64,000 bases of DNA from Halocaridina rubra (GCA_037179515.1 JAXCGZ010019294.1:1-64000); one strand, 5' to 3'. Counted from the first letter of the stretch, positions 13,796 through 27,560 are shown. Notes: generated from the sequence alone by a model not told the origin. Made by a program: numbers and translations.

Positions 13796-15215
13796 GTGAT
13801 TACCTAATTGTGTTTACGGGAAAGAGCCCAAAGCTCGTATCTTCCCGTCTCCTGATCGGTTCCATTTTATACTTAGTGATACTTATCATACCTGTCCTTA
13901 AAACTAGGGATTGAGATAGCATTAACTACCTCCTCGCTTAGCCAATTCCAATTATCAACTACTCTTACCCTGAAAAAGTATTTCCTTACATCCTGCAAAG
14001 AAGTTTTCTTACGAAGCTTCAAACTATGACCTCTAGTTCTAGAGCCAGCCATATCAAAATATCAATCCCTATCCACTCTATCATAACCATGAAGGAATTT
14101 AAAGACTGTCACCATATCCCCCCTCACTCTTCTAGCTTCGAGTGATGGTAAGTCTAATTCCCTCAGCCTCTCATCATAACTGAGATTGCGTATTTCTGGC
14201 ACCAGTTTCGTGGCATGTCTTTGAACTTTTTCAAGCTTAGCTATGTGCTTTTTCAAGTGCGGATTCCAAAAGGGGGCTGCATATTCGAGTTTTGGCCTCA
14301 CATAGGCTACATAAATATTTCTGAACATTTCCTTGTCCATGTGCCTGAAGGCTACCCTTACATTTGATAAGAATGCATATGCTGCCCTTACTATGCCATT
14401 TATATGTATTTCTGGAGACAAATCTGCCAGTATGTTTACTCCTAGATCTCTCTCATTTTCTGTCTCTTGAAGTTGTACTCCAGCCACCGAGTAGTCAAGC
14501 TTGGGCCTTCTTGCACTTGTACCCATTCTCATTACCTTTCATTTTGAAGTATTGAATTTTATTAGCCACTTTTCTGATCACTCATGCAGATTATTTAGAT
14601 CCTCCTGAAGTTCTCTACCATTGTTCTCATTTTTTACTTTCTTCACAATCTTTGCATCATCTGCAAACATATTCATGAATGAATTTACAGACTCTGGTAG
14701 GTCGTTTACATATACAAGGAACAAAAGTGGCCCTAAAACTGAACCCTGTGGAACTCCACTACTAACTCTTCTCCATTCAGACACTGAGTGTCTTACTCTA
14801 ACCCTCTGTTCCCTTCCTTCTAAGTAAGTTTTTATCCATTCCAAAACATTTCCACCTATTCTAGCCATTGATTGCAGCTTCCTAATAAGTCTCCCATGTG
14901 GAACAGTGTCAAACGCTTTCTGGAAGTTTAGGAATATGCAATCTGCCCAGCCCTCTCTTTCCTGTAAGATTTGGCTTACCTCATCATAAAATTCTAATAA
15001 GTTTGTTACTGTTGATCTACCTTCTCTGAAGCCATGTTGCCTCACTGACAAAAAGTTGAAGGATTCCAAGTGAAGAGAGATATGTTTCCTTAGTAGTTTC
15101 TCCATAACTTTGCAAACTATGCTGGTCAAGGAAACTGGTCTATAGTTCAGAGCCGTATCCCTCCTTCCCTTTTTAAAGATAGGTATCACATTTGCTTGTT
15201 GCAGTTGATATGTTT
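13796..15215 (-). pseudogene. LINE-C: CR1-like reverse transcriptase, 5'-truncated
   Basis: Minus-strand translation gives an RT from QANVIPIFKKGRRDTALNYR, through FLNFQKAFDTVPH (motif A) and SSGVPQGSVLGPLLFLVYVN (motif B), to FADDAK (motif C). The thumb and tail read PKLEYAAPFWNPHLKKHI and LDLPSLEARRVRGDM, then VDNWNWLSEEVVNA. The latter is a classic CR1-type C-terminus. TGA replaces a Trp codon near 14577 and a second stop follows near 14538, so it is not functional. The 3' end (GTATAAAATGGAACCGATCA, then GCTCTTTCCCGTAAACACAA) recurs at 23486 and, diverged, near 25960. No endonuclease is present; truncation is near 15215. Confidence 0.85.
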
Positions 15216-16090
15216 TCTTAATAATGCTAATTTTAATATCAACAAAACATATGAGTAACATCACTCTCAACAGGAAATGGGAACTGCAGTGTAGTGTCAT
15301 ATCTATCTGCCTATCTACTTATCTATCCATATATTTATCTCTCTATCTAGCTAGCTTTCTGTTATTTTATGGCCCTTATATATGGTCTACGGGCAAGTTG
15401 GTATAATCATTTTGGATGCATGTACTTGCACTTGGGCAGTCAATTATAAATACCACATGTGACCTATTTAATCATAGGCTTAAAAATTGGTGAAGGAAGC
15501 TGTCAACCACAACAGGACACATTTACAGTATATGACTGGGACATCCAGTATTTACAGCAGTCCACTCATTGTCTGCTTTAAATGAAATATTTTATGATTG
15601 GACTAGGTATATTTAGAGATGCCCTCCAGTCTCTGCCTCCTTTTTATATATTTGAAAGCTGCACGTGGTATGAATTATTGTGATAGATTCAATTATCCAA
15701 GTGACCAGTTAGAATTAGAGGACACTCAGTTTTTCAGGATAATGGGGAGGTTTGTCACATACATCTTAAAGGCTGTCATCACTGCACCTAAGAAACCAAA
15801 TTTGTCTTATCCTTCCTCCACTGAATAAGAATAGGGAAAAGAACGTACCACAATACATTGCAAGATCATTTTCCTTAAGTGGCAAGGGATTTGAAAGCAT
15901 AAACAACCTTAACAGTCTTCAAGTAAAGATTAATGCCCATAACATATCTTTTAAGTGTAGATGATCAGGCAGATCAAATACGTATCAATGATCATCTATA
16001 CATTTGGCAAGAAAACCCAAAATCTTGAAATGAATTACATTTAATATACAAACACTGGTTATTATTATACTAAAGGTAGCTTTCAAATAT
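15216..16090. other. Unassigned sequence with a (TCTA)-like repeat
   Basis: A degenerate TCTA/TATC repeat lies at about 15297-15353. A 69-codon frame at 15619-15828 has no recognisable feature. Nothing else is seen. Confidence 0.5.
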
Positions 16091-16106
16091 TAAAATACCA
16101 ACACAC

Positions 16107-16680
16107 ATGGCCTCATTCCCCCCTTGCAAGGGGGGTGGCCGATCCAAAAAACACGCATTCACCACAATCAATTCACACCTCAAACACTCCTCTTAGCTCC
16201 TTAGAGATAAAGGGTTGCCACATTTCCCCCTCTTCAACTCTGCTTGGGTCACCCACAAGGTAGGCAGGCAAGAATATTCTACAATGAAGCCCGACAACTG
16301 CAGCTGCTTCATCACATGGCAACTCCCCTCATACCCATCCATCACAGTTCACTGAGCCAGCAGGTGCAGAAATCCCTTTGGCCCTTGTCATCTATACACA
16401 ATCTTCCTCCACTCATTCCTATCTCTTGCACGCTCTCTTCCCCGGTCCACTGACATTCCAAGTGCATTCAGTGTCCTTTTCACGCCATCCATCTATCTCA
16501 GTCAAGGTCTTCCTCTTGACCTAACTCCAATCACCTCTGCATTCTACTCTGTCTTCACTATTTGTTCATCACTCATCCTTTCCATGTGTCCAAGCTAACT
16601 CAACACTCACTGAGCTAACCTATCTGACAGCTTCCTTTCAACACCAGTTCTCAGCCTGATCTCCTCATTCTTTACTCTAT
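16107..16680 (-). pseudogene. RTE-2 C-terminal region and 3' hairpin
   Basis: Minus-strand words are RVKNEEIRLRTGVERKL, LGHMERMSDEQIV, SRGRP, MDGVKRTLNALGMSVD and RARDRNEWRKIV. They parallel the RTE-1 tail in order. In-frame stops are present. The hairpin near 16112-16131 marks the 3' terminus. Confidence 0.75.
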
Positions 16681-16695
16681 TCTAGATATACCAAT

Positions 16696-17331
16696 GATAA
16701 ACCAGGAGGAAATAGTAGATAGGGCAGAAATAATCAAGTACCTTCATTCATATGTGGAGGAAAATGCAGAACTCCAAGTGGAGGTAAACAGCAGATTCCA
16801 TGCAGGATGGAACAACTGGAAAACGGTATCTGGAGTGTTGTGTGACTGGAGGATAAATATGAAACTGAAGGGAAAAGAGCATAAAACTGTAGTTAGACCT
16901 GCAATGACATATGGAGCAGAGATCTGGCCCATGAAGATATCTTATAATATGAAAATGGATGTGGCAGAAATGAAGATACTTAGATGGATGGTTGGAATCA
17001 AAAGAAATGATAGAATTAGGAATGATTTAGTAAGAGGAAAAACTAAAGTTATAGACGTATTTAAAAAAATCCAAGAAAAGAGGTTTCACTGGTTTGGACA
17101 TGTCATGAGGAGGGATCAGGAGTATGTTCGGAGAAGAGTGTTGGAGATGGAGGTGCCAGGTAGGAGGGAGGAAGAGACCAAAGAGAAGGTGGATGGAGTG
17201 TGTAACAGCTGATATGGAACAAAAAGATATTTACAGTGGATGACGTCAAAAATAGGAATAGTTGGAAACGGATTTCCAGAAAGAGCAACCCTGCATAAGC
17301 GGAAAAAGCTGTAGTTGAAGTAGTGGCAGAG
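16696..17331 (+). mobile_element. 5'-truncated RTE-like LINE copy with 15 bp target duplication
   Basis: The frame 16694-17212 encodes the C-terminal part of another RTE-type RT: VVRPAMTYGAEIWPMK, DVAEMKILRWMVGIKRNDRI and FHWFGHVMRRDQEYV. These match endonuclease-RT proteins common in animal genomes. Target duplications TCTAGATATACCAAT (16681-16695) and TCTAGATACACCAAT (17332-17346) differ at one base. They fall in the IGVSR codons of RTE-2. The frame is open, but it lacks the RT catalytic core, so it is a dead insertion. Confidence 0.85.
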
Positions 17332-17346
17332 TCTAGATACACCAAT

Positions 17347-18694
17347 TATACTTCTCAAACACCTCAGCTCCATTACATTCAACTTGTTCCTTTCATCTTC
17401 TCTTGCATTCCTAGTCTTTGCTTCATGCAATGCTGTCAGCACAATCACACCTTCATATATCATTCTCTTTGCATTCATTCCCATATACAGTATCTATTTC
17501 TCATTACACTTTTCAACCAATCTAGATATATATTTGCTTCCCTCACTCTATAACTTACCTTTGCATTCAATCGTCCTCTCCTTGATACATGCGACCCCAG
17601 ATAAGTAAAGCTCTCAACTTCTTCAAGCAACTCCCCATTCACTCCTACATTCAATCCACAAACATTAAAACACTTTGTGCATCTCATGACTATACTTTTA
17701 CCAATATTCACTTGCAACTTCCTTTTTTCACACACCCTAACGAACTCAGTCACCAAATGATTCAGTTTATTCTAAGTATCAACCACTAGTACAGTATCAT
17801 CAGCAAATAGCAACTGATTAAATTTCCACAACTAGTTACAAGCCTCTGTCTAATACTCTTTTATTTACTTCCCTTACCACTTCATCCATACACACATTAA
17901 ACAATCATGGCGACATTACACAACCTTGACGCAGCCCTACATTCACCTCAAACCAATCACCCATACCATTCCAGATTCTCACACATGCTCTACTATTCAT
18001 ATAAAAACTCTTAACCGCTTTCAGCAAATTTCCACTTATTCCATACAGTTGCAACTTACTCTACAACCCCTCTCTATAAGCCCAGTCATACGCTCTCTCT
18101 AAGTCCATAAGAGCCCAATATGTGTCCCTACCATTCTTCAAAAACTTCTTACACACCTCTCTTACCACAAACACCTGATCCACACATCCTCTTCCTCTCC
18201 TGGACTGTTCTTCGCCAATCAATCTCTCAGTACCTTTCCTCATTCTCTCGATTAAAACTCTTCCATATACCTTACCAACTACACTCAACAAACTAATTTC
18301 TCTAAAATACTACAGTCATACTTATTTCCTTTCCCACTGAAAAGTGGAACTACCAAGCAATCCTCCAATCAACTGGACCCTTCCTGAAACATACATTAAA
18401 CAACCTAACCATCCATTCTACTAATGCCTCCCCACCTTTTGACAAGCATTCGAAAACACACCCATCTATTCCTGGCGCTTCACCTGCTTTCATTGCTCTC
18501 AATGCCAAATGTACCTCCTCTTTAGTTACTTCTCTATCATTCTCATCAACTAATATTGGCATTTTCCATTCGTTTCCCACAGCCACAATATCTGCCTCTC
18601 TATCATCTTTCTCATTTAGCAGTTACTTAAAATATTCATCCCATCTCTCTCTCAACTTTATATCATCTACTAGCAATTGCCCATCTTTATTTTT
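17347..18694 (-). pseudogene. RTE-2 reverse transcriptase region
   Basis: Minus-strand blocks read LVDENDREVTKEEVHLAL, MKAGEAPGIDGCVFE, LSVVGKVYGRVLIERM, RGRGCVDQVFVVREVC, LMDLERAYD (motif A), VNIGKSIVMRCTK and TYLGSHVS. They are collinear with RTE-1 but strongly diverged. Between about 17800 and 18060 the motif B/C region is recognisable (GLRQGC-like, FADDT-like on the minus strand) but interrupted by stops. It begins next to the LINE-B 3' end at 18695. Confidence 0.75.
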
Positions 18695-19611
18695 TCATAT
18701 GAGTGTCACCAGGACAGGCGAGAAAACTGCCCTCATCAATAAAGGCCAGGGCACGAAGAAAATATTAAAAATAAGAGAAAGTAAAAGGTTAAGGATTTTA
18801 AGTAACTCTAAAGAGGAAAAGTAATGACGAAATCAAAATAAAATGCCCAATTTTCTGGATGCAGAGTTAGAAACTTGGATTATGTGATTCCTCCAAGACA
18901 ACTTAGAGGCTATCTGGATTCCTAATATATAGATAGAATTAAGAGGATAAATTTCGTTAGTTTCGAAGACAATAGGGCTATCAGGAGGAGAATAATATAA
19001 AGAGATAGCCAGAAACTGTTTCTTGGAGTCATTAGATTTAACTAAATTTTGGGTGCCCACACAGATACCCTCTGCAAATTAGAGTTGAGAGGAGAAGAAA
19101 GGTGATAAGAGACTGATTACAAGTAGCAGATGAAGGTTGTGAAGAAAAGGCAGAGAAAAAATGAAGGGTAGAATCATCGGCAAAGGCGTGAAGAAGAGAG
19201 GAGGATGGGGACTGAAGAAGATCGTTGATGAAGAGAAGGAATAGAGTAAGTCATAGTCATAGATTTTATTGCCAAATATTTAGTATACATACAGGAATAA
19301 ATATGTACATTATATTCAGAGGCACTAGCCTGCTGAGCAAGAGCTCCTTGGCAGGCAGTTTAATATACATTTCACATAAATTAAAGTATGACGGCAATAG
19401 TTAACAAAAGCTCCAATATAGCAATCTCATACTTATCTTGTAATAAAACAAAACAGTAGCCTGACCTTAACCTGGACATAATGATACACCAATACTGTAT
19501 TAATTATTAATCAACAGCTGCTTGATTTTGACTAGTAAATAAATGCTGTTTGACTTTCTTTTCAAATAAAGTTGTGCCAGTTATTGTTTTTAAATCTTCT
19601 GGTAATGCATT

Positions 19612-20895
19612 CTAATATTTTGGGCCAAAACAGTGAATAGAAAATTTGTACAAGGTTGTTCTCGGTTGTGGACATATCAAATTTATATTGTTACCTCTGG
19701 TTCCATGGTTGTGTTGAATAAATCTAAATAATTTTCTGTTATCATTAACATCACTATGTATAATAATAAGACAGAAATATTGTATCAAGTAATTAAATTT
19801 AAGCAAGTTTAGCTCCTTGAATAAAAAGGAAGTTGAGTCATATTTTCCACTATATGTAATAGTTCTGATCAGTCTTTTCTGAGTTACAAATACATCCCTT
19901 ACAATTGACGGCCAAGTACAACCCCAGATGGACAAACAGTATATAATATGAGGATAACACAGGGAATAGTATATGCTTTTTAAGGCCTCATTTGTTAGGT
20001 TATGGCGAAATTTATACAAAATTCCACATGTCTTAAGCAGTTTTGAGCAGACAGATTGAATATGATATTTCCAACTTAAATTTTCATCAATAATTACTCC
20101 CAAAAATTTCTTACAAGCAACTCTTTTAACTTCATACCCATTCATACTAACTTGACCAATATTGTGTACTACAGATCTATTTTGAAATAAGATATAGTCA
20201 GTTTTGGAAACAATCAGCTTCAATTTATTAATGGAGACCCAGTTGTTAATTTTTTCTAGTTCACTATTTAAAACAGAATGCAGGTGGTCAAGGTTATTAT
20301 CATACAAGAGAAGGTTGGTGTCACCTGCATAAAGAATATATTTGAATTTATTACTGACTTTGGAAATATCATTTATATAAACTAAAAATAACAATGGGCC
20401 CAGTATTGATCCCTGTGGTACTCCCCTCTCAATAGTTTGCAACAAAAATGCTTTCCCATTACAATATACAGCTTGTATTCTATTTTTCAAGTAGCTCTTA
20501 AATAACTGTAATGGTGTTCCCCTAATACCCACACAATTTAGTTTTTCTATTAGTATATCATGGTCTAATGAGTCAAATGCTTTGGACAAGTCTAGGAAAA
20601 CCCCTGCAACAAAATTTTTATTTTCCAAATATTGATAAACATCACTTGTAAAGTTCATTATTGCTTTTTCAGTAGTCTTATTATTAAGGAATCCGTATTG
20701 ATTTTCGGATAATAGGTTGAACTTTTCAAAGAATTCTCTAAATCTGTGAACAATCGCTTTTTCAAACACTTTACTTAAAGACGGTAAGATAGATATAGGT
20801 CTATAGTTATTTTCATCATATACAGTGCCTGACTTAAAAATAGGTATTACTTTAGCACTTTTTAGTTTGTCTGGAAAACATCCTTGCTGAAACAT
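19612..20895 (-). pseudogene. LINE-A reverse transcriptase, YAGD active-site variant
   Basis: A 427-codon open frame with IPIFKSGTVYDENNYRPIS, FLDLSKAFDSLDHDIL (motif A) and ERGVPQGSILGPLLFLVYIN (motif B). Where the family has YADDT it has YAGDT (about residues 189-193), losing one catalytic Asp. The thumb and tail continue through KFLGVIIDENLSWKYHI. The first codons follow a frameshift near 20890, so the apparent ATG is not a true start. Despite the long open frame, polymerase activity is very unlikely. Confidence 0.85.
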
Positions 20896-21502
20896 AGATT
20901 GATTATGTGGGTAAGTGGGGTACCAATGTAATGGGCAGTGACCTGAAGTAGTTTTGATGGAATTTCATCATATCCCGACGCTGTATTTGGTTTTAAGGTT
21001 TTTATATATTTAGTGACTTAGTGACTTCCTCCCTTGTTACAGGATACAAGTAAAACGAAAAGTCTGGTGGAGTATTAAGAAACTGTCGGTGTGAGTTTTG
21101 TTGCACATTTTGTTGTTCCTGTGTTGGTTGTGCTATAGTTAAGATATGATTATTAAAGATATTAGCAGTGTGGTCATTATCATTTTTTTATTTGATTTCC
21201 TAAGAATGATTAATTTGTTTTCGTCCCATTAGGCTGTTTATTGTATTCCAGGTGGACTTGCTGTTTCCTTGTTCCTTCTTAAGCTTATCCTGAAAATATC
21301 TATTTTTTGCAGCTCGGAGTAGTGTTACTAATTTGTTCCTGTAAGCTTTATATCTGGTTCCAAAAGACAAAGGCCATTTTGATGCAAGCCTTTCTAATCG
21401 GTGCTTTTCTTTGATACAATTTTTTAATCCTGCAGTTATGTGTGGGCATCTGTTGTTTTTATTATTTACGGTCGATTTTCTTAGAGGAAAGCAGTCTAGA
21501 AA

Positions 21503-22347
21503 TTAATCTCTAAATGTATAGTGAAATTTATTAAAAGCTTCATTTGCATTATTTTGGTCAATGAAATGTTGCCATTTTTCATGTGATATATCTCTAGTAA
21601 ATTTAGCTATGTTATCATCAGAGTAATGTCTTTTTTCTACATATCCATCAAATTTATGTTCTTCTTTTTTAAACTGGGAGTATACTGCGAAATGATCTGT
21701 TATGTCGGTGTACACTATGTAATTACTTATGTTGTCTTCAAGATTTGTGGTCCAGATATGATCGATTAGAGATGCACTATTTTCAGTTACTCTCGTAGGT
21801 TTAGTAGTTATTGGAAAGCAGCCAAGTGAATACATTAAGCTTATAAAACCAGTTACTCTTTGATCATTTATTTTAAACATATCTAAGTTCCAATCACCGA
21901 ATAAATAAATAGTTTTGTACTTTTTTCTTGCTGCAAAATCAAATACTTTCAGTAAAGCTTCAAGGAATTCAGGCATGTTCCCCTTTGGTGGTCTATATAC
22001 AGATGCAAAGAAGCAATTTTCCTTACCGTGGTGTACCTGTACACTAACACATTCAATGAATCGTTCCATCATACTGCACTCCTTTATAACACTCGAACTA
22101 TACTTATTAGCTACATACATACATACACCTCCACCTTTCCTGTCTCTGTTCTGAGTGAACATATTGTACCCTGTTATATTATACAATGATTCAATATCAT
22201 TATCCAGCCTAGTCTCCGAAAAACCCATTACATCACATATATTATTTTCTGTTAAACATTGTTCAAGAAATATTTGAAGATTATTTGCAAGACTTCTAAT
22301 GTTCATGCACAAAACCGAAAATGCATTAGATTTATTTAAATTTGAAA
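21503..22347 (-). pseudogene. LINE-A APE-type endonuclease
   Basis: Residue blocks are LCMNIRSLANN, GFSETRLD, VYRPPKGN, FGDWNLDM, SLIDHIW and TDITDHFAVY. They match in order the Asn, Glu, Tyr, Asp/Asn and Asp-His motifs of APE-like LINE endonucleases. The open frame extends upstream into LINE-B RT (to 22543), an artefact of the insertion and not a natural fusion. The true N-terminus is missing. Confidence 0.8.
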
Positions 22348-22845
22348 GAACAGAGCCCTGTGGAACACCACTGGTAACAGGAAAATGGTTAGATGTTGTA
22401 CCGTCAGCAACCACAGATATAAAATGGTCAGAAAGAAAACTGGAAATCAGAAAACAGAGAGAAGGGGTAAAGCCATAAGCAGGGAGCTTGACCAACAGTC
22501 TTGTGCCAGACTCTGTCAAAAGTCTCAGAGATATCAAGGGCAACGATATAAATGTTTGTTTGTTTGCTTATTTAAAAAAAAAACACCAACTTAGAGATAT
22601 CAAGAGCAATGACAAAAGATAGTTCCTCAGAGATGATCATACATGAGTAAGATAGAACAAGATGTCACCAATTGATCATGCCTTGCGGAAACCGTACTGG
22701 TGATAGGAAATACGCAAGTTAGCTTCAACACGTTTCAAAAAGTGAAAATTGAGCAGTTTCAAAAACTTTAGTGATAGATGAGGTTAGGGCAATAGGTCGG
22801 TAGTTTGAAGGAATAGAGCGGTCACCCTTCTTAGGAACAGGTTGC

Positions 22846-23867
22846 ACCCTATCCTCCCTACTAGACTCACCTTTCCTCACTCTTTTCATATCCTTCAAAT
22901 ATATCTTTTTATACCTTTCAAAATTCTCAGTCAGGCTTCTACTCCACCTTACATCCACATCTCTCTTTGCCTCTCTCACGCACTTTGCCATCCTCCTCTT
23001 TGCACAATACCTCTCGTACGCCTCTACATTACCTACCTGCAACTATACCTCAAATGCCTGTTTCTTTTCAGTCACTACTACACTATACTGCTCATTCCAC
23101 CAATCAGTACCTTTCCTTTTACTTCCACCACTTAAGTCTCCTTTCGCACACTTCACAACTTCCTCTAAACAACCCTATTCTTCTTCCACTCCCTCCTCCA
23201 CTATATTCCACACACTCCTCAGCCAAGCCTTATACGCATAGTCTTTTTCTTTCATATTCAGTTCACTGACTTTTAGCATCTCTCTTCATCTCTCGATTCT
23301 CCTCTTTCCCATCTTTTCTCCCACTTTCCCTCTACTTTCCACTAAATAATGATCAGATGTTCCACCACTAGCTCCTCTCAGTACATTCACATCCAATACT
23401 CTTCCAATCACCCTCCTGTTCACCATAACATAATCCAATAATGCTCTGTCAACTACTCTACCATTATCTACTCTAGTATCACTAAGTCTAAAATGGAACC
23501 GATCAGGAGCCGGGAAGATACGAGCTTTGGGCTCTTTCCCGTAAAAACAATTAGGTAATCACATCCCCCTCTTTAATTGAAGTATTAGCAATCAACATCT
23601 CTCTTTACACATTTCTATAATTTTCTCTCAACTCTCATTCCTACCAGATACTCCATACTTTCCAAGTACACCATCTACTGGCTCATTCCCTACTCTAGCA
23701 TTCAAATCTTTCATCAACACCACATTCACCTTCATTCCCAAGTCTTCTACAAACTCGTTCACTTTCATCCAAAATTCTTCTCTTTCTTCCTCACTTCTTT
23801 CACTACCAGGCCCATATTTGAACATGAAAATATAAACATAGCCCTAAAATTGGAAACAATATAAATA
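22846..23867 (-). pseudogene. RTE-2 endonuclease and linker region
   Basis: The minus strand reads YGPGSERSEEEREEFWMKVN, VNVVLMKDLNARVGNEPV (the GDLN motif is changed to KDLN), VLGKYGVSGRNES, then AYERYCAKRRMAKCVREAK and MKRVRKGESSRED. These are collinear with RTE-1 at 7690-10100. There are many stops. It ends at 22846 where LINE-B enters. Confidence 0.75.
23486..23562 (+). mobile_element. LINE-C 3'-tail fragment
   Basis: About 75 bp nearly identical to the LINE-C 3' terminus at 13800-13870: AAAATGGAACCGATCAGGAG, then AGCTTTGGGCTCTTTCCCGT, then ACAATTAGGTAATCAC. It is a severely 5'-truncated insertion within RTE-2. ATCAC occurs on both sides and may be part of the target repeat. Confidence 0.75.
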
Positions 23868-25316
<1,449 letters not shown>

Positions 25317-25945
25317 TATATGATATAGTCTAAAAATACATAACTACAATCATAACACATATAAAGTTAAAAATTACTAAAAGTTACCAAAATACTCATA
25401 TTTTTTAGTAGTCTAAAATACTTAAATGTGATGAGTCAATCAATGTGGAAAGTAACAATTTGGACATTATACAATGTATTAAATTCATAAACTTACCAAC
25501 AATTATTTCATATTAAAAGAGATAAGGTTATTATACTTTTGCTATGCAATAGTCAGAATTTCATAAGCAGTGGTTCTCAGGTTCACTGTTTATTTGAATT
25601 TTCGTATCCATAAAAGTGCCTTCATTAAAAATATCAATTACTACTAAGTCTAGTGATTGCAACTATCAGTAATGAAAGAGAACACATAAAAAAAATTATC
25701 TACAAACTGCATCACATATTCAACAAACTTTTTTCTGTATGGAAGGTCATTATCTTGATGTAATATTGGTGATCTTAGCAGTGTACTGCTAAGATTTGAT
25801 TGTCATTTCTGTACCTTACATGTATACCTAAGCAGCATTTAAGGTAAATACCACAGTTATAAGCTGCTACATAAAACTTGGATGAAAATACAGACGTGAA
25901 AGTTTCTCAGACAAACTTTCTAAAGGAGATAATTGCATTTTTTAA
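25317..25945. other. AT-rich sequence, nothing recognised
   Basis: No open frame of note, no repeat family recognised. Confidence 0.5.
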
Positions 25946-27560
25946 TGGTACTCAATGGAAAGAGCCCCATGCTTGTAACTCCCTGTCTCCTGATCAGTTT
26001 AATTTTTGCTCAATGACATTTATCTCCTTAAAACTATAAATGCTCCTAGCAGTTACTGTTTCCTTGCTAAGAGAATTCCAATAATCAACTATTTCACACT
26101 AAGAGTATTTCTTCAAATCCTGCAAAGAAGTTTTCCTCATGAAGCTTCAAACTGTGACCTCTAGTTCTACAGGCATACATAGTAATAAATCACTCCCTGT
26201 CCACTTTACCCAAACCATATCCTAATTTCCCTTTAGCTTAAAGTGAAGGTAAATCTAACTTCACCACCCTTTTCTCATAACTGAGATTACGTATCTTTGT
26301 CACCAACTTCTTAGCATGTCTTAAACACTTTCCGCAGTTAATATATTTTTTTATATTTGTATTCTAATTCACATAAGTCATGTATTTCCAGGCCTTTCCT
26401 TGTCCATGTGCCTGAAGGGCACCCTTATGTTTGTTAAGAAAGCTTTAACTATATAATATATATGAACAGCTTCCTCACTGTCATTACTTTACATTTCACA
26501 GTGTTTAGTCTTATCAGCCACTTGTCAGACCACTCATAGAGACTATATAAGTTTTCATAAAGTTCTTTGCCTTTATATTCGTTACAGGGGGTCCTCAGTT
26601 TACGATGTCCTTGAGTTAAGTTGTTTCGTGGTTACAACATATCTCCAATAAATCATTTTGCTTCTTTATTGATAATTTTTGGCATGTACAATACCTGTAT
26701 CTCATAAGCATAGAGCAGATTTTTCTGATGGCAAGAAAAGGAAAGCCATCACCATGGAAGTGAAATTAGAGATAGTAAAATGCAAGGAAAAGGAAGAAAC
26801 TTTACTTATGCATTAATAAAGGTCTTATAGGTGTTTCAAGTTTCACTGAATATCCAGTTACATCACTTTTCAGGTACGGAACTCTGATGTAAATCGAGGA
26901 CCCCTGTATTTATATTCTTCACAGTCTTTGCATCATTAGCAAACAGTTAAAATGCATTTACAGACTCAGGCAGATCATTTGCATATATAAGGAACAGAAG
27001 TGACCCAAAAACTGATCATTGTGGAATAGCACTACTAACTTTTCTCCAGTCTGACACTATATGTCCAACTCTTACTCTCTGTTCCCTTACTTCTAAATAA
27101 CTGACCTTTCTAAAGTCAAACACTAAGGCTGACTCTATGTTCTCTTCCAACTAAGCTTTTGTCCACTCAAAGACATTTTCAACTATTTTTGCAGCTATTT
27201 AATGTCTGTCATGAGGGACTGTATCCTGTGTCTTCTGAAAATTTAAGAATATGTAATCTGTCTAGCCCTCTAAGTAAGACTGGGCTTGCCTTATTAAAAG
27301 TCTAGTAAGTTTGTTAGCACAAACCTGCCTTCTTTGAGGCTATGTTGCCTCACTGACAAAAAGCTGAAGGATTATAAGAGAAATGTGTTTTTTCAGCAGT
27401 TTCTCAATTAAACTGCAACCTATGCTGGTCAAGGAACTGGCCTATAGTTTAGAGCTGCATTTCTCCTTCCCATTTAGAAGATAAGACCTGTTTGTTTGCT
27501 TCCAGCATCTTGATATCTCCTCATATTCCAGTAACTTTTTGAATATGATGCATATACTAC
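25946..27560 (-). pseudogene. LINE-C copy 2, heavily decayed, split by a Tigger-2 MITE
   Basis: Minus-strand words recall LINE-C: KLLKKHISL, IFLNFQKT, REQRVRVGHIVSDWRKVSS, LFLIYANDLPESVNAF and ANDAKTVKN. The 3' UTR counterpart is at 25950-26010. Stops occur throughout, so it is much older than the copy at 13796-15215. The Trp-Ser-Asp-LINE-C stretch is interrupted at 26585-26906 by a TA-flanked MITE. Confidence 0.75.
26585..26906 (+). mobile_element. Tigger-2 MITE, 322 bp
   Basis: Ends are CAGGGGGTCCTCAGTTTACG and, on the minus strand, CAGGGGTCCTCGATTTACAT, with TA on both sides. Inside, a short stretch encodes SDGKKRKAITMEVKLEIVK-like residues, the N-terminus of a Tigger transposase. It is therefore an internal-deletion derivative of the element at 30404. 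Confidence 0.85.

Larger units (their letters stand above)
19252..22347 (-). mobile_element. LINE-A: Jockey/CR1-superfamily LINE, 3.1 kb
   Basis: The endonuclease (22347-21503) and RT (20895-19612) are in the usual order on the minus strand. The 3' end reads GGCAATAAAATCTATGACTA and ends in a short TATGAC repeat. It is 5'-truncated inside the endonuclease ORF and lies within LINE-B. Stops and frameshifts separate the two halves (20890-21500). Confidence 0.8.
18695..22845 (-). mobile_element. LINE-B insertion in RTE-2, itself split by LINE-A
   Basis: The outer pieces are 22348-22845 (VPKKGDRSIPSNYRPIALTS, then VTSGVPQGSVL) and 18695-19251 (TLFLLFINDLLQ, FADDSTLHFFS, MGTQNLVKSNDSKKQFL, SWRNHIIQVSNSASRKL). 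The break falls inside RT motif B, and LINE-A fills it. The 3' end, on the minus strand, reads GCCTGTCCTGGTGACACTCA and ends A-rich, next to the resumed RTE-2 ORF. The family is an I/Jockey-like LINE by its ADDST and VPQGSVLSP-type motifs. Confidence 0.75.
16095..23867 (-). mobile_element. RTE-2: minus-strand RTE LINE carrying three insertions
   Basis: Pieces of one diverged RTE ORF lie in the right order and orientation: the endonuclease at 23560-23830, the linker to 22846, the RT at 18694-17347 and the C-terminus at 16680-16150. The 3' end has a hairpin (ACCCCCCTTGCAAGGGGGG) like that of RTE-1. The gaps are filled by LINE-B with LINE-A inside (18695-22845), an RTE-like copy (16696-17331) and a LINE-C tail (23486-23562). 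MITE b abuts the 5' side. All pieces carry stops and frameshifts. Confidence 0.75.

Noticed and set aside
21503..22543. Natural fusion protein of RT and endonuclease
   Set aside because: The frame crosses an insertion junction at about 22348 between LINE-B RT and LINE-A endonuclease; LINE-B resumes at 19251.
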